Shown here: positions 9,501 through 17,430 of the stretch, one piece after another | Layout of the letters: each line of letters opens with the position of its first letter | Position numbering within the stretch: the stretch's first letter is position 1 | Origin: Ideonella_A sakaiensis_A | Lineage (GTDB): Bacteria > Pseudomonadota > Gammaproteobacteria > Burkholderiales > Burkholderiaceae_C | Length of the DNA stretch: 64,000 nt | Direction of reading: 5' to 3' | Assembly: GCF_048320135.1 (NCBI RefSeq) | Contig: NZ_CP182947.1 | Span: forward strand, 2,914,001-2,978,000 | The notes under the pieces: generated by a model | Told to the model about the DNA's origin: nothing | The model's database searches: none | The model's input: only the letters and a program-made list of their open reading frames with translations | Program-made: the position numbers and the translations under genes

Positions 9501-10815
9501 CGCTCAGCCGGTAGGTGCTCGGCGCATCCGGCGCGCCGGTAAAACTCAGTTCCAGCTTGCTCAGCTGGCCTTGCGGGCGGGTTTCGGCGAGCAGCCGGCG
9601 AACCGGTTCGCCGATCGGCAGTGCCGCCGCGACCTGCGACATCGCATCGAGGTCGATGCGCTCGGCGCGCAACTCGCCGCCATCCGGGCTGCCGTCGGCG
9701 CCGCGTTTCCAGTCGACGCGGATATCGCCACGCGGCCATTCGAGACCGTCGCCGGTGCGAAAGCCGAGCTGTCGCACCTCGACCCGGTTGTGTTCGCCTT
9801 GCCTGCTGGCCAGCAGGCGGCCTTCGATGCGTTCGAGCTGCAGCGGCTGCAGCTTGGCGCCGAGCCGCATCTCGACGGTACGCAGCGCGAGGTCGACGGT
9901 CGCTGCGGTGGCCACACCCTCTTTCAGATCGACCCAGGCACGCAAGGCGCCATCGCCTTCGGAGATGTCGAACGGCAGATCGAGATAACGCTGCAGTTGC
10001 CGGACGTCGGCGCGTGGCAGGTCGGCATAGGCAGTGCCGGTCCAGTCCTTCAGGCCGTCCTGCTGCAGCAGCGGCTGGCGAAACCGGCCGCGCAGGCTGA
10101 AGCGTTCGCCCCACTCGGCAGGTGGCGTTGCATCGAGCTGCAATGCATGGCGGCGCAGTCCGTTGCGCAGCACCAGCAACACGTCGCCGAGCACCAGCGG
10201 CGGCGCATCGCGCAACTCGTCGGTCCAGCGCAGCGAGCCGCCGCGGATCACGAATTCCGGCTGCTTCAGCAGCCAGCGAAGTGCGGCGCCGTCCTCGCTG
10301 TCGTCCGGCGAGCGGTGCGCGATGTCGAAACCGGCAACGAAGATGCGGCCCTGCCGGTCGCGCCGCACCTCGAGCTGCGCGCCGTCGACGAACAGCTGCT
10401 GGAAGCGCAGATCGAAGGCGAGCAGCGATTTCGGCGACAGCGCGGCAACGACCCGCGGCAGCACCAGCGCCGGCCGCCGATCCGGATCGAACAACACCAC
10501 CTGGCGCAGTTCGACCGACGGTACCCAGCTGCTCGAACGGACCTTGATCTCGCCGATGCTCAGTTCAATACCGAGTGCCGAACCGGCCCGCTTTTCGATC
10601 GCACCACGCCATTGGTCGATGTGGGGCAGAATTCCCCAGTGAAGGATCAACCAGACCAGCAGCAGGACGCTCCACAACGCGATCAGGCCGACCATCGCGG
10701 CGCGCAGCAACCAGACCATTGCATCGAGCGAGCGCTGCGGCACGTTGCGCGAGGGCCTGTCCGCAACCGTCGGGCTGGCGGAAGCGGCGGTTGACGGAGG
10801 CGGAAGGGACGACAT
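6583..10815 (-). CDS. yhdP: YhdP-family AsmA-like envelope protein
   Basis: A 1410-aa protein with a single N-terminal membrane anchor (about residues 33-62, hydrophobic VGLIALWSVLLLVW) and a long periplasmic body of beta-rich repeats typical of YhdP/DUF3971 and AsmA-like C-terminal domains (for example GGKGEMAGRIGWRGSPLSL near the C-terminus). YhdP, TamB and YdbH proteins are known in E. coli to move phospholipids between inner and outer membranes as long grooved bridges. The C-terminus is Ala/Pro-rich low complexity. It is divergent from glnE (115-base gap) and upstream of the nitrilase gene, a conserved arrangement. The start SD is weak. Confidence 0.93.
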   Translation of the reverse strand: MSSLPPPSTAASASPTVADRPSRNVPQRSLDAMVWLLRAAMVGLIALWSVLLLVWLILHWGILPHIDQWRGAIEKRAGSALGIELSIGEIKVRSSSWVPSVELRQVVLFDPDRRPALVLPRVVAALSPKSLLAFDLRFQQLFVDGAQLEVRRDRQGRIFVAGFDIAHRSPDDSEDGAALRWLLKQPEFVIRGGSLRWTDELRDAPPLVLGDVLLVLRNGLRRHALQLDATPPAEWGERFSLRGRFRQPLLQQDGLKDWTGTAYADLPRADVRQLQRYLDLPFDISEGDGALRAWVDLKEGVATAATVDLALRTVEMRLGAKLQPLQLERIEGRLLASRQGEHNRVEVRQLGFRTGDGLEWPRGDIRVDWKRGADGSPDGGELRAERIDLDAMSQVAAALPIGEPVRRLLAETRPQGQLSKLELSFTGAPDAPSTYRLSGNLDGLALAAKPAAEADHIGRPGLSNANLSFQATEQGGEAQLRINDGAMSFPGVFAEPTVPFGELSAGLSWRIEAARRSKAAPKISVLVKDARFANADASGSLSGNWSTGPGEGSGRNGRFPGRLEVDGRLAAGSAAARVARYLPLGIDAEVRTYVENAVRSGTLGATTFRMKGSIWDFPYGDPGSRGGEFRIAGKVDNLNFAFLPSAPATATEPAWQSPWPAMTQLSGELIFDRTSMEIRDAQARIGNVRLNRLQARIASFSDAPTLLIDGRAKGPAAEMLKFVNATPVGEWLDHSLAQATIGGEGDLGLALTIPLGDGAKTTVKGSLTLAGNDVRLRPDTLPLANARGRVDFSERGFQVVGASARLLGGEASFEGGSQPDGSLRFSGGGTASAEGLRRASELGPVATLARNLSGQTSYRAQLGFVGGYPELNISSNLVGLASDLPMPLRKAAEAPLPLRYQVNLAGDPAAGGPVRDTLRLELGTLLQAQYQREYPREPNPGGAGPRVLRGGLGINERAPTPASGVGASISVGVVDADAWQAVAARFGEPGDGSSSSSMAGGYAPQTIALRARQLLVSERQFNGLVAGLSLDNGNWRANLEAEQLSGYVEYRPARSGAAGASAAGRVYARLSRLSLPKQEAEHVEDLLEQQPASVPALDIVVEDFELRGKRLGRVEIAATNRQDGGESGRVREWRLTRLNVLTPEARLTASGSWGSGSANPDAPRRSEIDFRLELADSGGFLERLEIGRAIRGGKGEMAGRIGWRGSPLSLDYKTLRGQFKVAIEAGQFLKAEPGAARLLSVLNLQALPRRLALDFRDVFQRGFAFDSIAGDVGITQGVARTNNLVMRGTQAAVLMEGVADIEKETQDIRVIVVPEINVGTASLAYAAINPAVGLGAFLAQLVLRKPLIQASTREFHVSGSWDDPKVERVDRRFDAPLPDLEPAPLPSATASAPAPASLPAARAPAEAPPR

Positions 10816-10931
10816 GAATCACCGTATGAATGCGCGGGTCGCGAGGCCTCGGGTAGTTGCGAGGTCCGTCGGCGCTGCGGCTTCGTCCGCCGGAACAATC
10901 TAGCACAGCGCTGCATTTCCGACCTGTCCGA

Positions 10932-13724
10932 ATGCCGACCCCATCCGCACCCGAAAAGCTGTCCGATCCCGCACTGGTGGCCGCCTCCGCCGCGCAGCTT
11001 GCCGCCGCCGACCACAGCCGCTTCGTGCAGCGCATCCGGCGCCGCTATGTCGACGAGCTGGCCTTGCTGCCGGCCGGCCTGCCACGCCGCGACACCGTCC
11101 TCGCGCTGGTCGCCGAACTGCAGCGGCGCGGCCGCGAGCTGCCGAGCGCCTTGCGCGTGACCCGCCAGCTGGTCCTCGAGCGCCTCGCGGTGCTCGATGT
11201 CGAGCAGGGCGCGGCAATGACCGACATCACGCTGTCGATGACCGAACTGGCCGAGGCGACGCTGGACCTGGCGATCGACAGCGCCCGTGGCGTGCTCGAC
11301 GAACTGCACGGCTCGCCGCGCAACGAGGCCGGCGACGTGATCGACTTCTGGGTCGTCGGCATGGGCAAGCTCGGCGCGCGCGAACTGAATGTCTCGTCGG
11401 ACATCGACCTGGTGTATGTCTATGAGGAAGACGGCGAGACAACGGGCCCGCAGCCGCTGTCGGCCCATGAATATTTTTCGCGGCTGGCCAAGCACCTGTA
11501 CGGGCTGATCGGCGACACGACGGAGGACGGTTTTGTCTTCCGCGTCGACCTCGCGCTGCGGCCGAACGGCAATTCGGGCCCGCCGGTCGTCAGCCTGGCG
11601 ATGCTCGAGGAATACCTGCAGGCGCAGGGCCGCGAGTGGGAACGTTTTGCGTGGCTGAAGAGCCGTGTCGTCGCACCACGCGCGAGCATCGAAAGCGGCC
11701 GCGCGCTGCAGCTGCGCTCGATCATCACCGCCTTCGTCTACCGCAAATACCTCGATTACGGTGTTTTCGAAGGCCTGCGCCGGCTGCACCGCAAGGTGCG
11801 CGACGAGGCGCAGCGCCGCGCTGCCGGCCGGCCGGAACGGGCCAATGACGTCAAGCTGTCGCGCGGCGGCATCCGCGAGATCGAATTCATCGTGCAGCTG
11901 TTGCTGGTCGTGCGCGGCGGCCAGTTCCCTGAGATCCGCACCCGCTCGACGCTGAAGGCACTCGACCGGCTGGCTGCCGGCGGCCTGATGAGCCGCGACG
12001 CCGCGGACCGGCTCGCCGAGGCCTATGTGCTGCTGCGCCAGATCGAACACCGCATCCAGTATCTGGACGACCAGCAGACGCACCTGCTGCCGACCGCCGA
12101 TGCCGACCTGCGCTGGATTGCATTGAGCCTCGGCATGACCTGCCGTCCGGAGGCCTGCGAACTGCTCGATCGGCTGTGCCAGACGCGCGAGGTCGTCGTG
12201 ACCGAATTCGATGCGCTGCTGCACGACGGCCAGGCCGGCGGCAGCGGCAATGGCGAGTGCAAACGTTGCCGCGGCCCTGCGCTGCCGGTGGACAGCGAGG
12301 AGTTCCATGAGCGGCTGCCGGCGGTGCTGCAGCCGCGCGTGCACAGCTGGAGCGAGCAGCCGAAGGTGAAGGGGTTGCGCGACGAAGCCAAGCTGCGGCT
12401 GGCCAAGCTGATCGGCCGCGCCGGCGCTGCGGTCGACCGGCAGCAATGCACGGCCGAAGCGGCGCTGCGCTTCATCGACTGGGTCGAGCCGCTGCTGCGC
12501 CGCGAGAGTTATCTGGCACTGCTGGTCGAGCGCCCCGAAGTGCAGGCCCGGCTGATGCGGCTGCTCGGCCTGGCGCGCTGGCCGATGCGTTATCTGATGC
12601 GCCATCCGGGCGTGATCGACGAACTGGCCGACGAGCGGCTGCTGCATTCGCGCTTCAAGCCGGAGGCCTTCATCGCCGACCTGCAGGAGCGCCATGCGGC
12701 CTGGAAACGTTCCGGCGAGGCCGATGAGGAGTCGCTGCTCGACACCTTGCGCCGTGCCCACCATGCCGAAGTCTTCCGCATCCTGGTGCGCGACGTCGAG
12801 GACCATGTCAGCGTCGAGGAGGTGGCCGACGACCTGACCGCGCTCGCCGACGCGACGCTGCAGTGCACGGTCGACTGGTGCTGGCAGCATCTGAAACATG
12901 CGCACCGCGCCGAACCGCGCTTCGCGATCATTGCCTACGGCAAGCTCGGCGGCAAGGAGCTCGGCTACGGCGGCGACCTCGATGTCGTCTTCCTCTACGA
13001 CACCGATCCGACGCTGCAAGGCGAGGCGGCCGCCGCCGACATCGATACCTGCGCCGAGGTCTATGCGGCATTCGTGCGCAAGCTGATCGGCTGGCTGACG
13101 ATGCAGACCGCTGCCGGCGAACTGTTCGACATCGATACCGCGCTGCGCCCGAACGGCAATTCGGGCCTGCTGGTGACCTCGCTGAAATCGTTTGCCGACT
13201 ACCAGACCGGGCGCGGCAGCAATACCGCCTGGACCTGGGAACACCAGGCGATCACGCGTGCGCGGTTCTGCGCCGGGCTGCATGAGCTGGCGCCGCGATT
13301 CGAGGAGGTCCGCGAGGCGGTGCTGACCGCGCCGCGCGATGTCGGCGCATTGCGCAGCGAAGTGATGATGATGCGTGACAAGGTGCGCCAGGCGCACAAG
13401 GTCAAGGAAGACCTGTTCGACGTCAAGCACAGCCCCGGCGGCATGATGGACGTCGAGTTTGCGGTGCAGTTTCTGGTCCTTGCGCACAGCGCGCAGCATC
13501 CGGAACTGGTCGGCAATGTCGGCAACATCGCGCTGCTGCGCCGCGCCGAAGCGGCCGGCCTGCTGCCGGTCGGTATCGGCAGCAATGCCGCCGATGCGTA
13601 TCGCGAATTGCGGCGGGCCCAGCACAGCGCACGTCTCGACGAAAAATCGACGCAGGTCGATCCGCAGTCGCTGGCCGAGCACCGCGAGGCGGTGCTGGCG
13701 CTGTGGCAGGCAGTCTTCAACTGA
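10932..13724 (+). CDS. glnE: Bifunctional glutamine synthetase adenylyltransferase/adenylyl-removing enzyme
   Basis: A 930-aa cytosolic enzyme that adenylylates and deadenylylates glutamine synthetase in response to PII. Two nucleotidyltransferase modules are visible: N-terminal GMGKLGARELNVSSDIDLVYVY (removase half) and C-terminal YGKLGGKELGYGGDLDVVFLY (transferase half), each with the G-S/G-D-x-D signature, and each followed by LRPNGNSG. Start at 10932 (MPTPSAP) was preferred over the open frame extending to 10857, since the extension is arginine-rich and unlike the family. The rhombosortase gene overlaps its 3' end by 22 bases if the GTG start is used. Confidence 0.96.
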   Translation: MPTPSAPEKLSDPALVAASAAQLAAADHSRFVQRIRRRYVDELALLPAGLPRRDTVLALVAELQRRGRELPSALRVTRQLVLERLAVLDVEQGAAMTDITLSMTELAEATLDLAIDSARGVLDELHGSPRNEAGDVIDFWVVGMGKLGARELNVSSDIDLVYVYEEDGETTGPQPLSAHEYFSRLAKHLYGLIGDTTEDGFVFRVDLALRPNGNSGPPVVSLAMLEEYLQAQGREWERFAWLKSRVVAPRASIESGRALQLRSIITAFVYRKYLDYGVFEGLRRLHRKVRDEAQRRAAGRPERANDVKLSRGGIREIEFIVQLLLVVRGGQFPEIRTRSTLKALDRLAAGGLMSRDAADRLAEAYVLLRQIEHRIQYLDDQQTHLLPTADADLRWIALSLGMTCRPEACELLDRLCQTREVVVTEFDALLHDGQAGGSGNGECKRCRGPALPVDSEEFHERLPAVLQPRVHSWSEQPKVKGLRDEAKLRLAKLIGRAGAAVDRQQCTAEAALRFIDWVEPLLRRESYLALLVERPEVQARLMRLLGLARWPMRYLMRHPGVIDELADERLLHSRFKPEAFIADLQERHAAWKRSGEADEESLLDTLRRAHHAEVFRILVRDVEDHVSVEEVADDLTALADATLQCTVDWCWQHLKHAHRAEPRFAIIAYGKLGGKELGYGGDLDVVFLYDTDPTLQGEAAAADIDTCAEVYAAFVRKLIGWLTMQTAAGELFDIDTALRPNGNSGLLVTSLKSFADYQTGRGSNTAWTWEHQAITRARFCAGLHELAPRFEEVREAVLTAPRDVGALRSEVMMMRDKVRQAHKVKEDLFDVKHSPGGMMDVEFAVQFLVLAHSAQHPELVGNVGNIALLRRAEAAGLLPVGIGSNAADAYRELRRAQHSARLDEKSTQVDPQSLAEHREAVLALWQAVFN

Positions 13725-14368
13725 GCACCGGCCGGGCGAGCCGCATCATCACCAGCGACGGCGCGATGCCGTGGCTGCTGGTCGCAGCGCTGCTCGGCTT
13801 GCTGGCGCTCGGCGCTGCCGTGCTGCCCGCTGCGGCGCTGCGTTGGCTCGACTGGCAGCCCGGGCTCGCCTGGCCGCAATGGTGGCGTGCCGTCAGCGCG
13901 GTCGCGGTGCATTACAGCGCTCAGCACCTGCTGGTCAATCTGCTCGGCACGCTGGTTGTCGCCGCGCTCGGCCGGGTGGCCGCGCTGCCGCTTCGCTGCA
14001 GCATCGCCTGGCTGCTGGCCTGGCCGCTGACGCAAATCGGCCTGCTGCTCGCGCCCGAGTTGCGGCATTTCGGCGGCTTGTCCGGTGTGCTGCATGCCGG
14101 TGTCGTGATCGCCGCGGTGCATCTGGCCTGGGCTGCGCGCGGCACGCCGCGCTGGATCGGCTTCGCGCTGCTGATCGGCGTCGCGCTGAAGATCCTGATC
14201 GAGCAACCATGGGGCGCGCCGCTGCGCCATCCCGCAGGCTGGGAGATTGCGCTGGCGCCGCTGGCCCATGCGACCGGTGCGGCGGCCGGCCTCGGCAGCG
14301 CGCTGCTGGCCGAGGCCTGGGCCACGCGGCGCGGCGGAACCCATCGATGGCCGGAGAACAACAATTGA
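13703..14368 (+). CDS. Rhombosortase-type rhomboid intramembrane serine protease
   Basis: A 221-aa six-helix membrane protease. The family hallmarks are present in order: WWRAVSAVAVHYSAQHLLVN (His and Asn in the early helix), GGLSGVLHAG with the catalytic Ser, and a late His (LAHATGAAAGL). The K-x-x-x-EQ-x-x-G stretch (KILIEQPWG) marks rhombosortases, the rhomboid branch that processes proteins with GlyGly-CTERM tails at the inner membrane. No GlyGly-CTERM substrate was seen in this window. The GTG start at 13703 overlaps glnE; ATG 13766, directly before the first helix, is a plausible alternative. Neither has a clear SD. Confidence 0.85.
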   Translation: MAGSLQLSTGRASRIITSDGAMPWLLVAALLGLLALGAAVLPAAALRWLDWQPGLAWPQWWRAVSAVAVHYSAQHLLVNLLGTLVVAALGRVAALPLRCSIAWLLAWPLTQIGLLLAPELRHFGGLSGVLHAGVVIAAVHLAWAARGTPRWIGFALLIGVALKILIEQPWGAPLRHPAGWEIALAPLAHATGAAAGLGSALLAEAWATRRGGTHRWPENNN

Positions 14369-15297
14369 ATCAGCGCAAGGACCATCTGGATACGCTCGCC
14401 GTCGGCCTGCTCGTCGGCTGCTGTTTCCTTTGGGGGCTGAACCAGGTTGCGGTCAAGCTCGCGATACCGGAAGTGCCGGCGCTGGTGCAGGCGGCGGTGC
14501 GTTCGATCGCCGCGGCGCTGCTGGTGCTGCTGTGGTCGCGTTCGCGCGGCATCCCGCTGTTCGAGCGCGACGGCAGCCTGCCCGGCGGGCTCGCTGCCGG
14601 GCTGCTGTTTGCCGCCGAATTCGCCTGCATCTTCATCGGGCTGCAATACACCAGCGCGTCGCGGATGGTTGTCTTCATCTACCTGTCGCCGTTTGTCGTC
14701 GCGCTCGGCATGCCGTTCATCGCGCACGGCGAACGGCTGTCGGCACTGCAGATCGGCGGCTTGGTCGGCGCCTTTGCCGGCGTCGCCTGGGCGTTTGCCG
14801 GTGGTTTCAGCGAACCGGTGGTCGGTCCGCAGCAGCTGCTCGGCGATGCACTCGGCGTGCTCGGCGCGCTGCTGTGGGGCGCGACGACACTGACGATCCG
14901 CGGCACGCGGCTGAACGTCGCATCGGCCGAAAAGACGCTGTTCTACCAGCTCGCGGTATCCGGTGTCGCACTGGCGGCTGCCGCTTTCGTCAGCGGCGAG
15001 CGCTGGCCGATCGACCTGTCGCCGACCGCGTGGTCGTCGTTGCTGTTCCAGGCGGTGATCGTCAGCTTTGCCAGTTATCTGATCTGGTTCTGGCTGATCC
15101 GCCACTATCCGGCGACACGTCTTGCGTCGTTTTCGCTGCTGACGCCGGTGTTCGGCCTGTTGCTCGGCGCGCTGCTGCTCGGCGAGCCGATCACGCTGCG
15201 GCTGGTGGTCGCGCTGGTCGCGGTGGCGGCCGGGATCTACATCGTCAACCGCAGGCCGAAGGTGGTTGCGTCAGGCGCGGATCCGGGCGACCAGTGA
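14365..15297 (+). CDS. EamA/DMT-family transporter
   Basis: A 310-aa inner-membrane protein of the drug/metabolite transporter superfamily, with ten hydrophobic helices in two repeated EamA halves (FLWGLNQVAVKLAI in the first, LLWGATTLTIRGTRL in the second). Such carriers export amino acids or metabolites; the substrate cannot be read here. The TTG at 14365 overlaps the rhombosortase stop (TTGA) and has GGAG 8 bases upstream, so translational coupling is likely; an in-frame ATG at 14347 has no SD. Its 3' end overlaps the convergent rfaE2 gene by 27 bases. Confidence 0.9.
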   Translation: MNQRKDHLDTLAVGLLVGCCFLWGLNQVAVKLAIPEVPALVQAAVRSIAAALLVLLWSRSRGIPLFERDGSLPGGLAAGLLFAAEFACIFIGLQYTSASRMVVFIYLSPFVVALGMPFIAHGERLSALQIGGLVGAFAGVAWAFAGGFSEPVVGPQQLLGDALGVLGALLWGATTLTIRGTRLNVASAEKTLFYQLAVSGVALAAAAFVSGERWPIDLSPTAWSSLLFQAVIVSFASYLIWFWLIRHYPATRLASFSLLTPVFGLLLGALLLGEPITLRLVVALVAVAAGIYIVNRRPKVVASGADPGDQ

Positions 15298-15747
15298 ACT
15301 GGTCGAGTAGCCGTCGACGAACGACAACGCGCGGGCATCGCCGCCCCAGCTCCTGACCCAGCGTGTTTCCTCGAGCTGTTCGATGTCGTAATCGCCGCCC
15401 TTCACATACAGCTGCGGCCGGACCCGCTTCAGCAGTTCGACCGGCGTCGCTTCGTCGAACAGCACGACCAGGCTGACGCTTTCCAGCGCCGCCAGCACGC
15501 AGGCCCGGTCGGCCTCGGCATTCAGCGGCCGGTCCGGACCCTTGCCGAGGCCCCGCGCCGACACATCGCTGTTCAGCCCGATCACCAGGCTGGCACCCAG
15601 CGCGCGGGCCTGCTCGAGGTAGGTGACGTGGCCGCGGTGCAGGATGTCGAACACGCCGTTGGTGAACACCACCGGCTGCGCCAGCGCAGCGACACGAGCC
15701 GGCAGATCGTCATTGCGGCAGAGTTTGTCGAGGAAGGTCGAGGACAT
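15271..15747 (-). CDS. rfaE2: D-glycero-beta-D-manno-heptose 1-phosphate adenylyltransferase
   Basis: A 158-aa cytidylyltransferase-fold enzyme that forms ADP-heptose for lipopolysaccharide inner core, the second half of the reaction performed by bifunctional HldE in enterics. The nucleotide-binding signature NGVFDILHRGHV is present near residue 30, with GLNSDVSARGLGKGPDRP and KGGDYDIEQL after it. The enzyme is stand-alone (no kinase domain), as in many betaproteobacteria. Start 15747 (MSSTFLDKL) is preferred to the Arg-rich in-frame extension up to 15807. It converges on the EamA gene, overlapping it by 27 bases. Confidence 0.93.
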   Translation of the reverse strand: MSSTFLDKLCRNDDLPARVAALAQPVVFTNGVFDILHRGHVTYLEQARALGASLVIGLNSDVSARGLGKGPDRPLNAEADRACVLAALESVSLVVLFDEATPVELLKRVRPQLYVKGGDYDIEQLEETRWVRSWGGDARALSFVDGYSTSSLVARIRA

Positions 15748-15878
15748 GGATCGATTGTGCCGCGTGTGCCTTGCCTGGAGACCCCGTCGACGCATCGAGT
15801 TCGGCACAGACGGATCCTTGGATCGCGTACGTCGGCTTTGACCCGGAGCGGCCGTTAAGGCTCGCGGCCTGCGCTGAC

Positions 15879-15910
15879 TTTTGTGGGAGGGGCTTCAGCC
15901 CCGATTCGGG
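15879..15910 (+). repeat. REP-like element, copy 1
   Basis: TTTTGTGGGAGGGGCTTCAG followed by CCCCGATTCGGG. The core is the hairpin GGGGCTTCAGCCCC. It is the left end of the large palindrome and the same family as the copies at 16549, 25136, 52245, 52305 and 52349. Confidence 0.85.
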
Positions 15911-16548
15911 GTAATGGCACAGGCCGCCACCGAGCTTGCGCGGCGGTCGATACCAGCGGTGGCGGAATGCCTCCCGAGGACCGAGAACAAAGGCGCGGTC
16001 GGGCGGCCGCTTGCGCTTAGATGCTTGCCCTCGCGCCGGGCGCTCGGGTTCCCTGCGATGCTCGGTCTTGTGGCCCGTCGCGGAAACTCGCTGCACTCGC
16101 TTCGCTCGTTGCGCTCAGACAGTCCGCGACAAGCCAGTTGTTGATGCTCGCTGCGCTCGCGGGCCACAAGCCCTGCGCTTCTCGGCTGCGCATATGCGCG
16201 CCAGCAGCCACCCGCCCACGCCTTTGCGGCAGCACCAAGGATTTCGGCGAAGTTCAACCGCGTCACTGCGCGGCAGGCGGTTCCCGGGCGGGGCGATTTA
16301 TGCGGCGGCGAGAAGCGCAGGGCCAGGGTCGGCGAGCGCAGCGAGCAACAACAAACATGCTCGCGGCGGTTGTCCGAGCGCAGTGAGCGCAGCGAACGTA
16401 GCGAGTTCCGCCGCGCGACCCTGGACCGAGCATCGCAGCGCAGTCCGAGCGCCAGCGAGGACCGCCGCATCATGAGCCACGACCGGGTGCCGCCTGCCGC
16501 GCCGCTCGGTCTTGGCGTGCGATTGCAGGGCATGCGCACGGCCAAGAG

Positions 16549-16580
16549 CCCGAATCGGGGCTGAAGCCCCTCCTACAAAA
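16549..16580 (-). repeat. REP-like element, copy 2
   Basis: CCCGAATCGGGGCTGAAGCC then CCTCCTACAAAA, the inverse of copy 1 with a single change (GTAGGAG for GTGGGAG). It forms the right end of the large palindrome. Confidence 0.85.
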
Positions 16581-16751
16581 ATTTCCACCGCCAAGCGGCC
16601 GACGGCCGCCTCGGGCCGGCATCGGTCCTTTGACCCGAGCTCGTACGTGTCGGCCCGAAGCTCCTGTCGGCGGGGCGTTTGCCGCGGGCGCCGCGAAGCC
16701 GCCTTAGACTCGCAGCCCATCGACCTCGCCGAGGCCAACCGGAGACTTCTC

Positions 16752-17408
16752 ATGATCGTGCTGTGCGGTTTTTCGCTGTCCAACTACTACAACAAGGTCA
16801 AGCTCGTATTGCTCGAGAAGGGCATCGAGTTCAGCGAGGAGATGGTCGCGACGAAGAGCAGCGACGAGGCCGTGTTGTCTGCGTCCCCGCTCGGCAAGGT
16901 GCCTTTCATCAAGACCGAACAGGGCAACTTGTGCGAAAGCCAGGCGATCGTCGAGTACCTCGAGGCGCTGCAGCCGCAACCGGCGCTGCTGCCGGCCGAT
17001 CCGTGGCAGGCGGCCAAGGTGCGTGAACTCTGCACCTTTGTCGACCTGCACCTCGAGCTGGTCGCACGCGAGCTGTATGGCGAGGCATTTTTTGGCGGCA
17101 AGGTCTCCGACGAGACGAAGGCCCGGGTGCGCAAGCAGCTCGAAAAAAATATCGCCGGCTTCAAGCGGCTGGCCAGATTTTCGCCCTATCTCGCCGGCGA
17201 CAGCTTCACGCTGGCCGACTGCTCGGCATGGGTCAGCCTGCCGCTGGTCGGCATGGCCAGCAAGATCGCGCTCGGCGACGACCTGCTGCAGGCGGCCGGC
17301 ATCGACTGGAAGGCCTATGCCCGGCAAATCGGCGAGCGGCCCGCGGCACAGCGCGTGGCCGCCGACCGCAAGCGGGACGAGCAGGCGAAGGCGGCCGCGA
17401 AGGCCTGA
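16752..17408 (+). CDS. Glutathione S-transferase family protein
   Basis: A 218-aa cytosolic GST-fold protein: N-terminal thioredoxin-like domain (MIVLCGFSLSNYYNKVKLVL, KVPFIK, ESQAIVEYLE), then an all-helical C-terminal domain (LAGDSFTLADCSAWVSL). VPFIK and ESQAIVEYL are the usual glutathione-contact motifs. The specific substrate is not evident. GGAG 7 bases upstream fixes the start, in preference to the long open frame reaching back into the palindrome. The C-terminus is a Lys/Ala-rich tail. It converges on the glycosyltransferase gene with a 22-base gap. Confidence 0.9.
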   Translation: MIVLCGFSLSNYYNKVKLVLLEKGIEFSEEMVATKSSDEAVLSASPLGKVPFIKTEQGNLCESQAIVEYLEALQPQPALLPADPWQAAKVRELCTFVDLHLELVARELYGEAFFGGKVSDETKARVRKQLEKNIAGFKRLARFSPYLAGDSFTLADCSAWVSLPLVGMASKIALGDDLLQAAGIDWKAYARQIGERPAAQRVAADRKRDEQAKAAAKA

Positions 17409-17430
17409 TCTGCGGCAGCAGCGCCACCGC

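Larger units (their letters stand above)
15879..16580. repeat. Large imperfect palindrome (about 700 bp) filling the rfaE2-GST gap
   Basis: The roughly 1-kb gap 15748-16751 has no credible gene. Within it, 15879 to about 16198 and the reverse complement of about 16300-16580 run in parallel: REP-like ends, then matching blocks such as GCGATGCTCGGT, CGCTTCGCTCGTTGCGCTC/CGTTCGCTGCGCTCACTGCGCTC, TTGTTG..GCTCGCTGCGCTCGC and CCCTGCGCTTCTCG. The arms are imperfect (about three quarters alike by eye in the inner part, with indels in the middle part) and surround a loop of about 100 bases near 16200-16300. As RNA it would fold into one very long hairpin. Reading frames through it are Arg/Ser-rich noise. 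Confidence 0.8.

Noticed and set aside
8614..10794. 726-codon plus-strand frame opposite yhdP
   Set aside because: Shadow of yhdP; composition is that of reverse-complement codons with no recognisable motif.
10683..13682. 999-codon minus-strand frame opposite glnE
   Set aside because: Shadow of glnE, which carries two clear nucleotidyltransferase modules on the plus strand.
13459..15297. A 612-aa frame that would fuse an N-terminal region to the EamA transporter
   Set aside because: The first 300 codons run out of frame through glnE and the rhombosortase gene; only the EamA part has a family pattern and its own SD.
16060..16440. Possible CRISPR or tandem repeat (recurrent GCTCGCTGCGCTC)
   Set aside because: Units are irregularly spaced and in opposite orientations; the pattern is explained by the two arms of a palindrome.
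15895..16545. Several 120-215 codon frames in the 15.75-16.75 kb gap
   Set aside because: They traverse the large palindrome on both strands and encode Arg/Ser/Ala noise with no SD or domain.
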